Positions 49,501 to 62,300 of a stretch of DNA of 64,000 bases are shown in pieces. Position 1 is the first letter of the stretch. Each line of letters opens with the position of its first letter. Origin of the DNA: Biomphalaria glabrata (lineage: Eukaryota > Mollusca > Gastropoda > Planorbidae); the NCBI RefSeq assembly GCF_947242115.1, contig NC_074712.1, positions 46,257,838-46,321,837 on the forward strand, read 5' to 3'. The notes below the pieces were generated by a model that searched no databases, had not been told where the DNA came from, and was given only the letters and a program-made list of their open reading frames with translations. The translations under genes and the position numbers were made by a program.

Positions 49501-50110
49501 CACTGTCTGTATTAATTTGTGCACTTAATCAGTAAGCTTTGGGCAGGAGAACTCGTTTGCCATGGCTGGCTACCCACCTAGGAGAAGGAAAACTCTGAAT
49601 TTAATCCACTGCTGCCTTGCAGCTATATCCAATCATGGGAAAGGCTTCGGGAGTCAACCCTTAGTAAAAATCAGGAACCGGCAGCCCTTAGGCAGTTTTC
49701 AGCAATCAGTGCTACACCCAGGCAGAGTCTACGACGCCGTTGACACCAAACTGTATCGGCACTTGTCGCACCTTTGGATACACCAGCTGCGACATCGTTC
49801 TGAGCACAGCTAATGCCCAGGGATGATCCATAGTGGCTTCGCGACTTATGGAGGCCATAACTTAACTAGTCACTATCTACATATATTATGTTTTAATTTG
49901 CATACTGAACTTGTCCCTGTATGTATTAATTTGTTGTCAGAATGTGTCTTTCACTGGCATGTGGAGGCGCTCTGGACTATACCGATCGATTCTCTCGATG
50001 TTTTCAAACCCTGCCCGTTTAGGATGTACGGTCAATCTGAAGGATCATCTGAAATATGTAAAACAAACATGATGTATTGTTACCTAGATTTTTGTAACGA
50101 CTGACACCAA
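49501..50110. repeat. GC-richer block, possibly repeat-derived
   Basis: GC content rises sharply at about 49545-49850. A + frame of 83 codons (49562-49813) starts MAGYPPRRRKTLNLIHCC and a second of 93 codons follows. Neither matches a family I recognise, and no splice context links them. The abrupt compositional change in an AT-rich spacer suggests an inserted repeat. A small host gene cannot be excluded. Confidence 0.3.
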
Positions 50111-51270
50111 TCCAATAACAATGGGCTGAACCTTCGTGACTTTTGTTTACGAGCATTAGGCTAATTTCCCACCTACTCCACTTTACTGTGTCCTCATTGA
50201 ACCCATTGCCTTATAGGATTAAAACCAGATTTTTTGTTCGCTTTAAAACGTATTCAGCTTTGCCACCTACAGAATAGGTCATACAGTTTTATTACTCCCT
50301 GTGTAAGATAAAATCTTTTACAATTCCAGATAAGTAAATGATGATATAGATCTATATAGGCCTACATATAGAATACATAACCTATATGATAATTATATGA
50401 GGAAAAAAGAACACCAGCATAAAGGTAATTTAATTGAAAAGGTAACGTTTTGTCTAAGGTAGGCCTAATTTTTTTTAATGAAATGACCGAATGGTGAAAA
50501 CCAACAAAAAAAAAATGTTTTCGGTAATCGTCCGGAACTAGTGAATATGACCTTACGAAAGATCCAACAATTTTAAGTTACTAAAAATAGCAGTATCGAC
50601 ATGAACACAAAACTCTCTTCAATGCTCTCCCCCCCCCCCTTCTCTCTCCCTTTGTTCCCCCGCTCTTTAATCCCCGTATAACTACCATAACACTATGAAC
50701 TGCACTGGCCTATGTATTCTCTATTCTTCTGTTTTCTAAAAACTTCTTCAATCTGATGTTGACATTTCTGTCAAACGGTTACATGAAATGTAAACAAGAT
50801 ATCAAGGGAGGTGACCCAACTTGTTTTTAGTTGGTACCGGGATATCTGAATCAGTGAATGGCAGGTTCGATCTTATACTGATCAGGACCCAAAAAAATCG
50901 ATCACCCAATGATTGGAAAGTGTGAAGTCCTTGGCCTGGGGAAGCATGAACGTGTTCTGGCTGTTCTTGTTTTGAATCATTTGAACAGCGGACACAACTG
51001 CGGAGAGCTAGACAAATTATTCACAATTTATTTTTGGTAAGTTTAACATCTTTATACCTAATTATAGGCCTATGTTTTATATTTAAAAGGTTTATGCCCT
51101 TTTAGGGAGAAATTGTCATTTATTATTCAAAGTTATTTATCAATGAATTAGAAGACAAATATTTATTGGAATTATAAATAGGCAAGTCAAATGATTTTAT
51201 AATTAAGAAAAGTAGGTAGCCTCAAGGTATGTTCATGTATTTGTATTGCAAATATTTCAGTTATCCTACA
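50111..51270. other. Spacer, no feature recognised
   Basis: AT-rich with poly-C and poly-A runs (about 50630, 50508). No frames of note on either strand. Confidence 0.45.
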
Positions 51271-51660
51271 TGGTCCACCAGACTAAGGGATAGGTGAAAG
51301 TGAAGTTATATTTTCATGTGAACTTCACAATCTTAGAGTATATAAGGTTAAGTTGAATCTATATTTTATAGTCCATTTATAGCTTCATTTTGCGTCTCAT
51401 TTACATGAATTCTCTGCCCATGCTTTAAATCCTTGCTAAGTCCACATGAAAATATAACTTTACTTTCACCTATCCCTTAGTCTGTTAGACCATTGGGGTA
51501 CTGCACAAGATCTAGTGACCGTCTTTTTTCCATTCCTCTTTGTCAAATGCCTTGGATAAAAACTATTTCAACGACAGACCTGGCCATTCCTTTATGTTGT
51601 CTTCCCATCGCTTTCTGTCTGCCTCTTCCTCTTTTCCCTGGTTCTGTTCCCTGAAGGAAT
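51271..51660. mobile_element. Two LINE 3' ends in tail-to-tail orientation
   Basis: A + oriented piece (51271-51320) ends with AGACTAAGGGATAGG, the same word that ends the LINE at 9340. A - oriented piece (about 51660-51443) encodes REQNQGKEEEADRKRWEDN and KEWPGLSLK, the C-terminal block of the same family, followed by the same tail. The two tails form a 41-base inverted repeat (51280-51320 and 51443-51483) with one mismatch and a 122-base spacer. Confidence 0.85.
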
Positions 51661-54600
51661 TAGAACTTAAATATGCGTAGAACACCCTCCCTTCGCTCTC
51701 TACTGATGCTGTCATGATAATGTTTCTATGGGAGAACGAAATCCTCTGGTCATAACACAGGCTTTGAAGTTTAAACAAGATGTATGCAGATCATTGCGTA
51801 CTGGGGGCTCAGCTAACGACAGCCTTGTTTGTTAATTGGCCTTACTAGGGTGCGCTAATTAGAAATAATGAACCAGTTTTTTAAATTAGTAATTACACAC
51901 TGTAGGCTATTTACTGTTGGAACATATTTCCAGACCTATAGCGTTGTGTATTTGACTACGGTATATTTAGCACTAGGAACGTGTATCTAGTCAAATGGTT
52001 TTGTTTATTCTCTCCGCTTCTCACAAAATGAAGTAAGTCCACTGTGTATTGCAGGTCAGTGAAATTATAAAAGACATCTGAAATATCCTACGCTTGACGT
52101 ATTAAACAAATTCAGGGACAAAACAGTACTTACTAGACCTCATTAACAACGTAAGATTCAGCCTATATTTGAATCAGTTTCTAAGTGTCAAAAGTAACAC
52201 TGTCTCATACAGAGCTATTATAACCCCCACGCCTGTAGAATCTTTGGTGTTTTCGCTAAGTTTTCAAATCTATGATTTGTTGTGAAATACAATAGGGCAG
52301 ATAGCAGTCACCCAAATGGAAATCTTATCTCCTACTAAAGCCTCCCCCCTCCCCCCAAATCTCACACACGCATACACATGTATTGTTAGGTACACTATGC
52401 AGTTAGAAATCTAATTCTAGCCCTAAGGTTATAGTTCACTGCTATTAATAACCACGCCCTGACACGGCAACGTTGTAGTCTGTCTGAATCGGCACTGTTT
52501 ACCTTAGCAACAAATGGCGCTAAGTCGATATAATTTTTTTTTTTTATTGAACGCAAGCCTCGTCCTCGAACAATCGTTCAAACACAATGCATGTGTCCTA
52601 GTGTTTTTTTTTTCTTTTGTATTTCGGGGACTCTGTAGTCTAATTATTTCTCTCTGTTGACATCTAGCTTTTAAAGTGCAGCGGTCCTCACGAAGGTGAA
52701 ACAAAAAAAGCCCATTTGGCCTGCGATTCAATTCTACCTCAACAGCTTGTACGTCTAATGTTAAAAAAAAATTGAATAATTTAAAAAATCGAAATGAACC
52801 AAACAATCCTTCATGCTGGAGTCATGCTGGTAGTAAAGAGATAAAAATTCTTTACCTGAAAAGCAAATTATAATAGCAAAATGTATGATTTACAAAAAAA
52901 AAATTAGTTTTTTTTTGTTTATTAGCTAAAATAAATTATTTGAATAAACTATGCAGATGAATAATATAATTAAATAATCGTTAATGGCTAATTTCTTTTC
53001 TACCCTTTTGCAAATTTTATCATAAGTGGATTGTGGGGTAAAATCTAAGCCTCATCACTTGGGATTCCTGTTTGAATGAATAGGCCTACAAGGATTACTT
53101 CTTGATCACTGAGCTATCGTCTGATGTGAATGTCAGCCAAATCTCGCGAGATGTATTATGTACAGTAGTGACATTTCGGTTCTCTCTCATTTTTTTTCTA
53201 CCTTTTCTTTCTCTGTTGTTTAGAGTTAACTTGTAAAGAGAACACACATTCTGGTTCATTAATAAGCAATCGTTGCTTCAAGCCGTCCTCTTATCTGACT
53301 ACTGTTCTGAATCAAGGTTTCTCACACAATTACAGACATGACCTTTTTCTTCTCTAATATTTATCCGATGCACTTTTGGTGTGGCACCAAAATGACGCCT
53401 TGAGAATTGATAAAGAATTTGTTCAGAACTAAATCTAAATGTGAAATTATTCATTATAGTGAACCTTGGGCCACATCGAAAAGAAGCGTCGACAGTCTAG
53501 AAACCAGTCTAGTCATACATCTAGACCTAAGTGCTGTGGAACATCTGTGGTCGACTCTTGAGAGTTCAGAATTCACAAAGAATTTAGTTGGTTCTTTAAT
53601 AATTTATGCACAATACAACGAATATATATTACATTGTTGAAATCAATTCATTTCTTCATCTTGTGTTTATTTTTGTCTTTAGTTGTTGTTTTTTCTGGAC
53701 TAAATGTAATTTTGTGTGTGATGCAAGATATGCATAGCTTGGCTTACAGTTTGGCATTCACTCAACACAGTCTCTTTCTAACACAGTTTCCCCTGCTGGT
53801 ATCTCACTGAGCATGATCGCACACATTACTCACGCTATCGACACATCAGGAGTGGGCGTGGAGGACCGTTTGTACAATATATGACGTCATATACAAACAT
53901 ACTTGGCATTCTCACTTTAGCACACACATCTCACTAACTCAAACACACACACAAGCATTCACTTACAAGATATATGATTTAACTAGAAATATAGCAAAAT
54001 AAAAACAGAACAAAAATAAAAAAACGGACGTTCTATTTTATGTTTATATTTTAACTTGTACAAGTTGATTCCCTAACTTTGTAATCATTTCTTGACGTTG
54101 AATTCATCAACTGAAATGTACACCATTTTGGTTTTGCGATATGCTTATGGTCAACCTAATAGTTCTGTTACCCACGTGATGCAACTTCTAGACCTAGATT
54201 TATACATATCTCTGGTTCCGTTGTGAACGAGACTCATCAACTTAACACATTGTCTCTCCCCTCTCTTTAGCGTGTTCTGTGTGAAGTCGTTTCTTAGTCC
54301 GCGCCTCTACTTGCTCTCAGTAGTTCCTCATTTGAACTTGGACAGAGTGCACACGTCTGTTGATTCTAGCATCTTCACCATTTAGGTTATCGCCCATATC
54401 TGAGTTTCAAAACAAGCTGGGTGGAAACGAACGAGGGCGTCACCCGTCAACATGTTGCAGTTGGCCGCCACGGAATGTTTTTTTCCTCAGCGAGTGAATG
54501 GGGCGCTGATGGTAATAGAAAACTAAGATAAAATAATGAAACCAAGCCAATAAAGAAACACAATAAGCTGTTTCAAATATTTTATTTGCTATTCTAACAT

Positions 54601-55395
54601 CTTTATGATTTTAATATACACGAATGTATCGACGTCATGGTCCTGAGTTTAAACCCCTCCCCTCCTGCTTTTATTCCCTACCGTAGATTTGTGCTAGGAT
54701 GTAATCAGTGCTTTTTTTTTGCGGGTACTCAGTGATGGATCACCTAACTTTTAACTACTAATAAATTAATGTTAAAATACAAGAAAAGTAATACTTCCTC
54801 CCCACATTTAGGAAGGTATCGGTACGCACCGTCCCCCACACAAAACAACAACACTGGATGTAATACTGTACATCTTTTAAAGAACTTTCGAAATTTATGA
54901 AGCAAACAAACAAAAGAGTAAAAAAAATGTTCAAGCACTAGTTTATGTGTAATCTGTATTTTATAACATAAGATTAGTAAGGGGAGAAAACCCCAGTGAG
55001 TTTGAAACTAACACTATTGCTTTAATTAGAGATGCCAGTTGACTAGGTTATCTCCCACTTTAGGCCTACTGTTAGACTAGAACTTAGATTTAGATTTTAT
55101 ATCTAGATTGTTGCATTGCTTGTATTCTACGTTGTTTTTTAAATCAATTATTCACAAATTCAAAACTTAAGTTTCAAAAACCCCAAGAAAAATTTACTAT
55201 GGTTATAAAATTCAAACTAAGAAGTAGAGTGGATATAATTCTACTGGCAGAGACGGAGTTAATGAAATGAGTGGCGAGTCTGGTGACATAAATTGAATGA
55301 ATACAACAGAGTGAAAACAGGGGAGTGAATACAACGGACTGGATCATTGAGATTTAGATAGTTATTTCGCACATTTCAAACATTTCGCATTTTTG
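51661..55395. other. Long spacer, no gene recognised
   Basis: 3.7 kb of AT-rich DNA. Frames reach 100 codons (52504-52806, antisense) but consist of mixed low-complexity sequence with no domain. CA-rich simple sequence is at 53935-53955. No RNA gene or mobile element ends were recognised. Confidence 0.45.
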
Positions 55396-57377
55396 ACACC
55401 CAACCGAGTAATTATTTACAACGATTACACCAGGCATGTCAAACTCATTAAGGTGTATGGGCCACATAGAAAACTTACTATGACCTGAGGGGCCGCAGCA
55501 AAAAAAATCAGTTGCAAAACAGCCTACTAGTTTTTTTTTTTTGTAAATTAGAAATAATGCAATACAATAATTAATGGCATACCTGTCCCTTAGCTAAATT
55601 TGTAGTACTAATGGCTAATTAAAAAATACTTTGATTACGCATTATTTTCTTTGTCCTGATGCTTGACATCTTTTCTGGGATACCATTTTATTAATGTCAG
55701 GTTAAAATTTGTTTGCCACTGACGCTTTCATCACAGATGACAAAATTTTGATCAGATAATCTCGAATGGTGAGGTGTTTTTGTAGCTTTTATTATGGAAA
55801 AGAACTGCTCACAGAGACAAGTGCATGCAAACATAGCTAGAATTCTGGCTGCAAATTTCCGCAATTCAACATACCGTTCAGGGTAAATAACTGTACAATT
55901 TTGGCACAGTCATTTCAATATACTTCGATTTCAACTAAGAATCTGTCTGCTATTATATCAGCTCTAGTTGCACATTTCCAGCAGCATTTTCAGAATCAAA
56001 TGAGAATGGAGATACAAAACACAAAAATTCTTGCTCTTATGTAACGAAGTCACGAAAACGGTCATTGAAAGCATCTACTGACGATTCCAGGTGTTAGACA
56101 TATTTACCAAATGTCGCAGCCGTATTTAATATTTTTAGTTCCTGACACGTTCAGAAGTGAACAAGATTTTCACTTCATATTTGGTTTATCTACAGTCCTA
56201 ATTTTGCTTGAAAGCATTTCACTTGATTACACGCAGTTGTGACAATTTTGAAGATTTAAATTCAAGTCTTGCAGGTGACCAGTGGGATCAACTGCTAATG
56301 TCAAATCCTGAACACATTCGTCAGTTTGGAAATGTTCAACAGGTTCAACTTTCATGTTCAGAAACAATGCGATTTCCTCACACAGTACAAACAATCTCTT
56401 CAATATTATATATCATAAGAGCCAGCGGACTTCTGTGTAGTAGGGAACACAATCAAATTAATGTCTAATGTCATCCAAAAACATTAAAAATTGACGAGCA
56501 TTAAAACCACGGGCACGAATAAAATTGAGAAGCGATTGAAAACGGTCTTATGACATGTTGGAAGTTGGAACTGTAATTGATGTGCGCAGAATGTTTCTGG
56601 GTGAATGATGCACTGAAAATGAGCAAATTTAAAATTATCATCAGTCTCTCTTATTTTTGCAAGTAACTTTGCATCAAAATCATTTCATTTCTTGGTTGGT
56701 GCGCCATACCTTGTTAGACTAGATAGCTTTATCAAAGATAAATTGTACTGCATTATCACCTCCTGTCATTTCTCAAAAACATCCTCGCTTGTTGTGGTGT
56801 TATGCATAGAACAGAACTCAAGTAGTTCCTCGTGTATGTCAAAATTCCTGTCACAGGTCCTTATGAATATAACCAACTGTGCTACACCCTTTACATCAGT
56901 TGACTCATGGAGAGTCAATGAAAATAATTCAAAATCAACTATTTTGTTCTTTAATTGTTCACGCAACCTGACTGACATGTCATTTATTCTATCTGCCACA
57001 GTGTCAATAGTTAACGCTATTTCTTTGAATGCTTTCACCTTTTCTGGACAAATTACTTCGGCTCTAACGACACACTTCTTCATAAAATCACATTTATTAA
57101 ATGATTTACAATGGCTTACAATGAAGTTTGACAAAATGTAGCTTGCTTTCACTGCAGACTCGCCCTCGTTGTTCAGTTTAATAAATACTATTTTTCAATT
57201 GAAGTAGCTTGTCATCTCTTGTTTTCCAGCGTAATAGTTTAACATTATTTTTATAATTTAATTTTTTAGGAGGCCAAGGGGGCCGCATGCAAGGTGGTCG
57301 CGGGCCGCATGCGGCCCCCGAACACCCAGTTTGACATGCCTGGATTACACCCAACCGAGTAATTATTTACAATGATT
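55396..57377. repeat. 31-bp tandem duplication split by the hAT element
   Basis: The word ACACCCAACCGAGTAATTAT and its next 11 bases occur before the transposon (55396-55426) and again directly after it (57347-57377), followed by another ACACCCA. Removing the transposon and one target copy leaves two tandem 31-mers, differing at one base (CGATT/TGATT). Confidence 0.85.
55431..57342 (-). mobile_element. hAT DNA transposon with degraded transposase
   Basis: The ends are 16-base inverted repeats, CAGGCATGTCAAACTC and (reverse complement) CAGGCATGTCAAACTG, flanked by a perfect 8-bp target duplication GATTACAC (55423-55430 and 57343-57350). Both are diagnostic of the hAT superfamily. The transposase runs on the - strand. 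The clearest part (57152-56766) reads ASYILSNFIVSHCKSFNKCD, VVRAEVICPEKVKAFKEIAL, then FSLTLHESTDVKGVAQLVIF, where the DEST-like block is catalytic-core sequence. Weaker parts follow: FAHFQCIIHPETFCA (about 56640-56590) and IALFLNMKVEPVEHFQTDE (about 56390-56320). The frame changes several times and internal stops occur, so it cannot make transposase. The relatives I know are the ZBED5/GTF2IRD2-type transposases. The terminal region near 57290 is unusually GC-rich. Confidence 0.95.
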
Positions 57378-57380
57378 ACA

Positions 57381-59355
57381 CCCAATTTAAGGCCTGCGGA
57401 CATGGAATCAAAGTTCAGACGTCTACGGTGTATGCACCCCAATCCACAGGCGTAGCAATGTGTATGGCACCGCACAGATCGTCTTGATTAGCTATCAGCT
57501 AATTGTTTGTTTTATCCTCTGTGAATTGTTCCTAAATTTCCTAAATTTTGCAATAAACTATGCACAGCGACTAGGAAAAGTCCATTCATGACTCATAAGT
57601 GAATGTTTAAAAAGTTACTGGACTTGTCGATCTAGTTCTTGTTCTTGAGTCAACAAAGTGATTATAACGTTTGCCCGTTCAAATAGTACGCGTAACCGGG
57701 AAGGGGGGGGGAGATAAACTATTCAGCGGACCGGCCGTATAGCTACTTAAAAGAATTTTTGATACTCGCGTATAAAGATTCTAAAGATTTTTTAAAAGAG
57801 GCCTACCTGGGTGTGTGTGTGTGTGTGTAGAGCCTTATGCGTGTGTTTATAAGTGAAAGGAAACACGTCCTCACTAAATACAAACCAAATCGAGCCAAAC
57901 TCTCAACTGTAATTAGCGTGGACGTGTACAATTAGGCAGTTGAACCATGGTTGGACGTTTCAGAAAGGAAATATTGCAATAACATAAGTCAAACTTAGTT
58001 TAGTTATTTCTAGTTATAAGCTTAGCCTTAAAGATAACGTGAGGAAAAAGACAGGCCTGCTATAACAGAGGACTATATCGACTCTAATCAAACTACGAGA
58101 GCTTCTTGGCTTAAAATTGAAATTGTTTTTGCTGGATGCTGGAGAACTGAATAAATCAATATTGAGAGACTTGTGTGTGTGTGTGTGTTTACAGTTAGAG
58201 TTAAGAGGGAAATGACTATTAAATCTATTCGTTGCCCAAACGAGGTGGGACCTAATTGCTGACCAACAGAAGGTTGAGTCTCATTCGACGCATTCAATTT
58301 CAGAATAATATAAATTTTAGCGAGCATTTCCGGTACTCTAATCTACGATTCAATCTTTTCATCCGTAGGACAGAAGGACAGAGACTTGGACTGACATTAG
58401 TAGATCATTTAGTTAACACAAATATATAAAACAGTTAAATATTGAATAGTGTTGGAGAATTGTCTTCCGGCAAATGCCCACTAGTTGAACAAAGACTATC
58501 AGGCCGAGATTTATTAATTTTTATTGTTGTGGTCATCACAGATCAACTAGTCTTATATGTGGGTATCCTTTCTTTGGCCAACCATGCCCCCCCCCCCCCC
58601 CAAAAAAAAATTGTAATCAAAATAATTAAACACAAGCAAAACACACACACACAAACTCTTGGCTCTATTGGCATAAAAGGCAGAGTTGGGTTTTTGTCCA
58701 TCGATCGATTTTTTTCCAGCACAAGAACTAGGTCTACAAAAAAATCAGGCCGTAGTACATGAGCCATAGGATCAAGATTTTTTTTCTGAGCACTCAACGG
58801 AGATTTGTGGTTGCGTAGATCTAAAAATCTGAACCAAAACCAAAAGTACAATATAAAAAAAAAGCTCTTTATATAAATGGGCTACTACACTTGTGTAGAC
58901 GTCTTTGCTTCAATTTCGTGTTAATATAATTAAGACCTATATGTGTGTGTGCGAATGACTAAATAGATGCTACAAAGACACTAGGCCTACATTATAAGTC
59001 ACTTTGAGTCGTCCACAAAGAAGCAGTAATCAAGAGGTCAGGATTTTAAAACCGCCGTGCTTGATATAAACTGTCTGATTAGTTCCATAAAAATAAAATC
59101 AAACGCGGCGTTTAGCACCAATTAACCTGAGAGTATTTCTTACTTAGGTCAGATGAGAAATCCCTCTACCCTATCTGTTGTTGTTTTTTTCGTCCATTCA
59201 GGGTCAATGCCCTTCTTAGGATACTTGGGCTTTGTCCTATCGGAATTTAAGTAGGCCTATTGTCTTATATAAGTCTAAAGCTTGACTATGCTCTCATTAT
59301 AATGTCTTTATGAAAAAAAAAAAACTTAATTAGCCCCGTACAATATTTCTCACAG
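57381..59355. other. Spacer upstream of second TPPP gene
   Basis: AT-rich DNA with TG runs (57811-57827, 58172-58188), a poly-C run (58588-58601) and no recognised frame. The promoter and 5' non-coding exon of the second TPPP gene probably lie here, but I cannot place them. Confidence 0.45.
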
Positions 59356-59359
59356 AATC
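59341..59359 (+). promoter_or_regulatory. Putative 5'-UTR 3' splice site of the second TPPP gene
   Basis: AATATTTCTCACAG ends at 59355 and the ATG begins at 59360. The pyrimidine tract and CAG make a good acceptor, so the coding start probably lies at the beginning of a second exon. Confidence 0.55.
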
Positions 59360-62300
59360 ATGGCATCCGGTGGAGATCTGGCAGCGGTCAAGCAAACATT
59401 GCTGAAGTACAAAGAAAGGTCAGAAACAACTGATTGCCTGAAACTGACCCCGTTCATGAAGTGTATTGAGGCCTGCGGTCTGAAGCAGTATAAGACAACA
59501 ATAGAGGCCTCCATTTGGGCTCTGTTCCAAGATAAAGCGTGAGTATGTTACGTGCGTGTGAGTCATAGAAGTAGAACGTGACTTTTCTATAGTTATAGGC
59601 TACGACGTTATGGACAGTCTCAGTGGTGGACGCGTTGAGGTTGCCAAAGAAATGTAAACAGGAAGTTTCCTACACATTATCTTCTGTAGCTCTGGTAGCT
59701 TCTAGCTTCTACATTGAAGAGTAACTGGTGTAGGGGAGATAATACGATTCCGGCACCTTATCTGAAATTCCTTTCGTGACTAGCGACGTGCTGAGACAAT
59801 TTCCTTACAGCACGTGAAAGGAATCGGGCAGCGTTTTTTTTAAGGTCTCCCTGTTTCATATCATGCAGGACGCGACATTCTGCGAGAATGTGTCTACAGT
59901 CTCTGCGGTGTCCTCTCTGCAGTGGCAGCATATTGAGTCTTAATGTTCTCTGAATCGTCCAAATTACGCGCCTACATGCCCTTCAAGGGCAAAATTCTCA
60001 CACTGATTCTTTCTTTTATGAACTGTAACGCATTATGTATCGCTTCAAGTTTAACTTCTGAAAAGATGAAGACGTCTTGACAGCCAATGCTGTTGCATTA
60101 TCATTGTAACATTTATATCTAAAATTTTGTCTTTTCTTTGAAGAATTGATAAAAGGAGAATATGGGCAGACATTTTTTTTTTTAACTGTATAGTTTCAAG
60201 ATTAGCCAATAGCGAATTTTTTTTAAAAACTTCATCTTCTAAAGGCTTATGGGTTTAACTCACGTTGAAATAAAACTTTCGGTATAACTGAGATAACTGA
60301 GGAGAAGGACCCTTGAATTTCATTTACATTGGGGCGATATGCTTTCATTTACATTGGGGCGATATGCTTTCATTTACATTGGGGCGATATGCTTTCATTT
60401 ACATTGGGGCGATATGCTTTCATTTACATTGGGGCGATATGCTTTCATTTACATTGGGGCGATATGCTTTCATTTACATTGGGGCGATATGCTTTCATTT
60501 ACATTGGGGCGATATGCTTTCATTTACATTGGGGCGATATGCTTTCATTTACATTGGGGCGATATGCTTTCATTTACATTGGGGCGATATGCTTTCATTT
60601 ACATTGGGGCGATATGCTTTCATTTACATTGGGGCGATATGCTTTCATTTACATTGGGGCGATATGCTTTCATTTACATTGGGGCGATATGCTTTCATTT
60701 ACATTGGGGCGATATGCTTTCATTTACATTGGGGCGATATGCTTTCATTTACATTGGGGCGATATGCTTTCATTTACATTGGGGCGATATGCTTTCATTT
60801 ACATTGGGGCGATATGCTTTCATTTACATTGGGGCGATATGCTTTCATTTACATTGGGGCGATATGCTTTCATTTACATTGGGGCGATATGCTTTCATTT
60901 ACATTGGGGCGATATGCTTTCATTTACATTGGGGCGATATGCTTTCATTTACATTGGGGCGATATGCTTTCATTTACATTGGGGCGATATGCTTTCATTT
61001 ACATTGGGGCGATATGCTTTCATTTACATTGGGGCGATATGCTTTCATTTACATTGGGGCGATATGCTTTCATTTACATTGGGGCGATATGCTTTCATTT
61101 ACATTGGGGCGATATGCTTTCATTTACATTGGGGCGATATGCTTTCATTTACATTGGGGCGATATGCTTTCATTTACATTGGGGCGATATGCTTTCATTT
61201 ACATTGGGGCGATATGCTTTCATTTACATTGGGGCGATATGCTTTCATTTACTGGGGAGGTGCCTGCCATTTAGGCGACCTGACTTTCATTTAATAGGCT
61301 TGTGTGTGTGTGTGTAGAGCTTTGATCTGTAAACTTTTTACTAGTGGGTCTCAACCTTTTGTGTGTGAGTGGTGTGTGTGTGCCTTTCCTTTCATGTGGC
61401 TAGCTACGACCCTGTAGATGGGTTCAAAGATAACAAATATAAGATTCAAACTAGTGATAGCCAGTAATGCTTTAGTTGCAAAAAAAAATATTTTTCGTTC
61501 TAATATTTTCTGTTTTTAAACATTTCAGTGTAAAGAGGACACGCCCTCCCCCCTCTCAATCACTTGTACATAATTTCTTTCTCTGTAAACTCCTCTGCAG
61601 TGTTCACCCCTCTCCCTTTTTTCCCATAACCACGCCCAAATATGAATGTAGCAGACATTTTGTTTTATTCTATTCACCATTCTACACGATTATACTTTCT
61701 ACACGTCTTGTCTACAGAAAGAAAATAGCGATTGATAAGATAGCCACGGATGTTATCAACGAGACTGCCGCTGACGTCATTGCCAAGAAGCGAAAGATAA
61801 CAAAAGGGAGAGCACCAGTGGATGATCCCGAGGTCCAGGCTCTGGCCAATGATATAAGGGCTAAGATCGCGGCCAAAGCAAACGAGGAAACAGTTGAGTA
61901 TTAAACCCGAACATTTCTACAAATTGAACCATGATTGAACTAATTTGTCTAAACGAAGGGAGGTGACTCTAGAAAAAAAAGACACATTTTTAATATCAGT
62001 ACATGCCCTTTTATTCTCTACGAAATTGGAGGGATTTTTTGTTAAAACAAGTTTGTTAATAACTGTATGGGTTTAAATAACTAAATATTCGTATGTGATG
62101 GGTGCTCGGCAGAGGTATACTTAGCTTATTTAAGTCTCAGGGCAAGCATACTGCTATCGGGAACAAAACTTTCAATTTCAACTGGACTTCCCTGTGCCTC
62201 ACGTCTGTTGGAGGAGAATAAATTTAAGGTGACTGGTGTAACACTGACCACATGTTACCATTGTTAACCCCTTACCATGTAAATATGTAGACTCTACCTC

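Noticed and set aside
52504-52806. 100-codon antisense frame
   Set aside because: Made of poly-Phe and poly-Lys stretches encoded by T and A runs, with no domain.
60313-61317. Three overlapping + frames of 311-334 codons
   Set aside because: They are the same 25-residue cycle read in three phases of the perfect 25-bp array inside the TPPP intron. There is no sign of coding selection.
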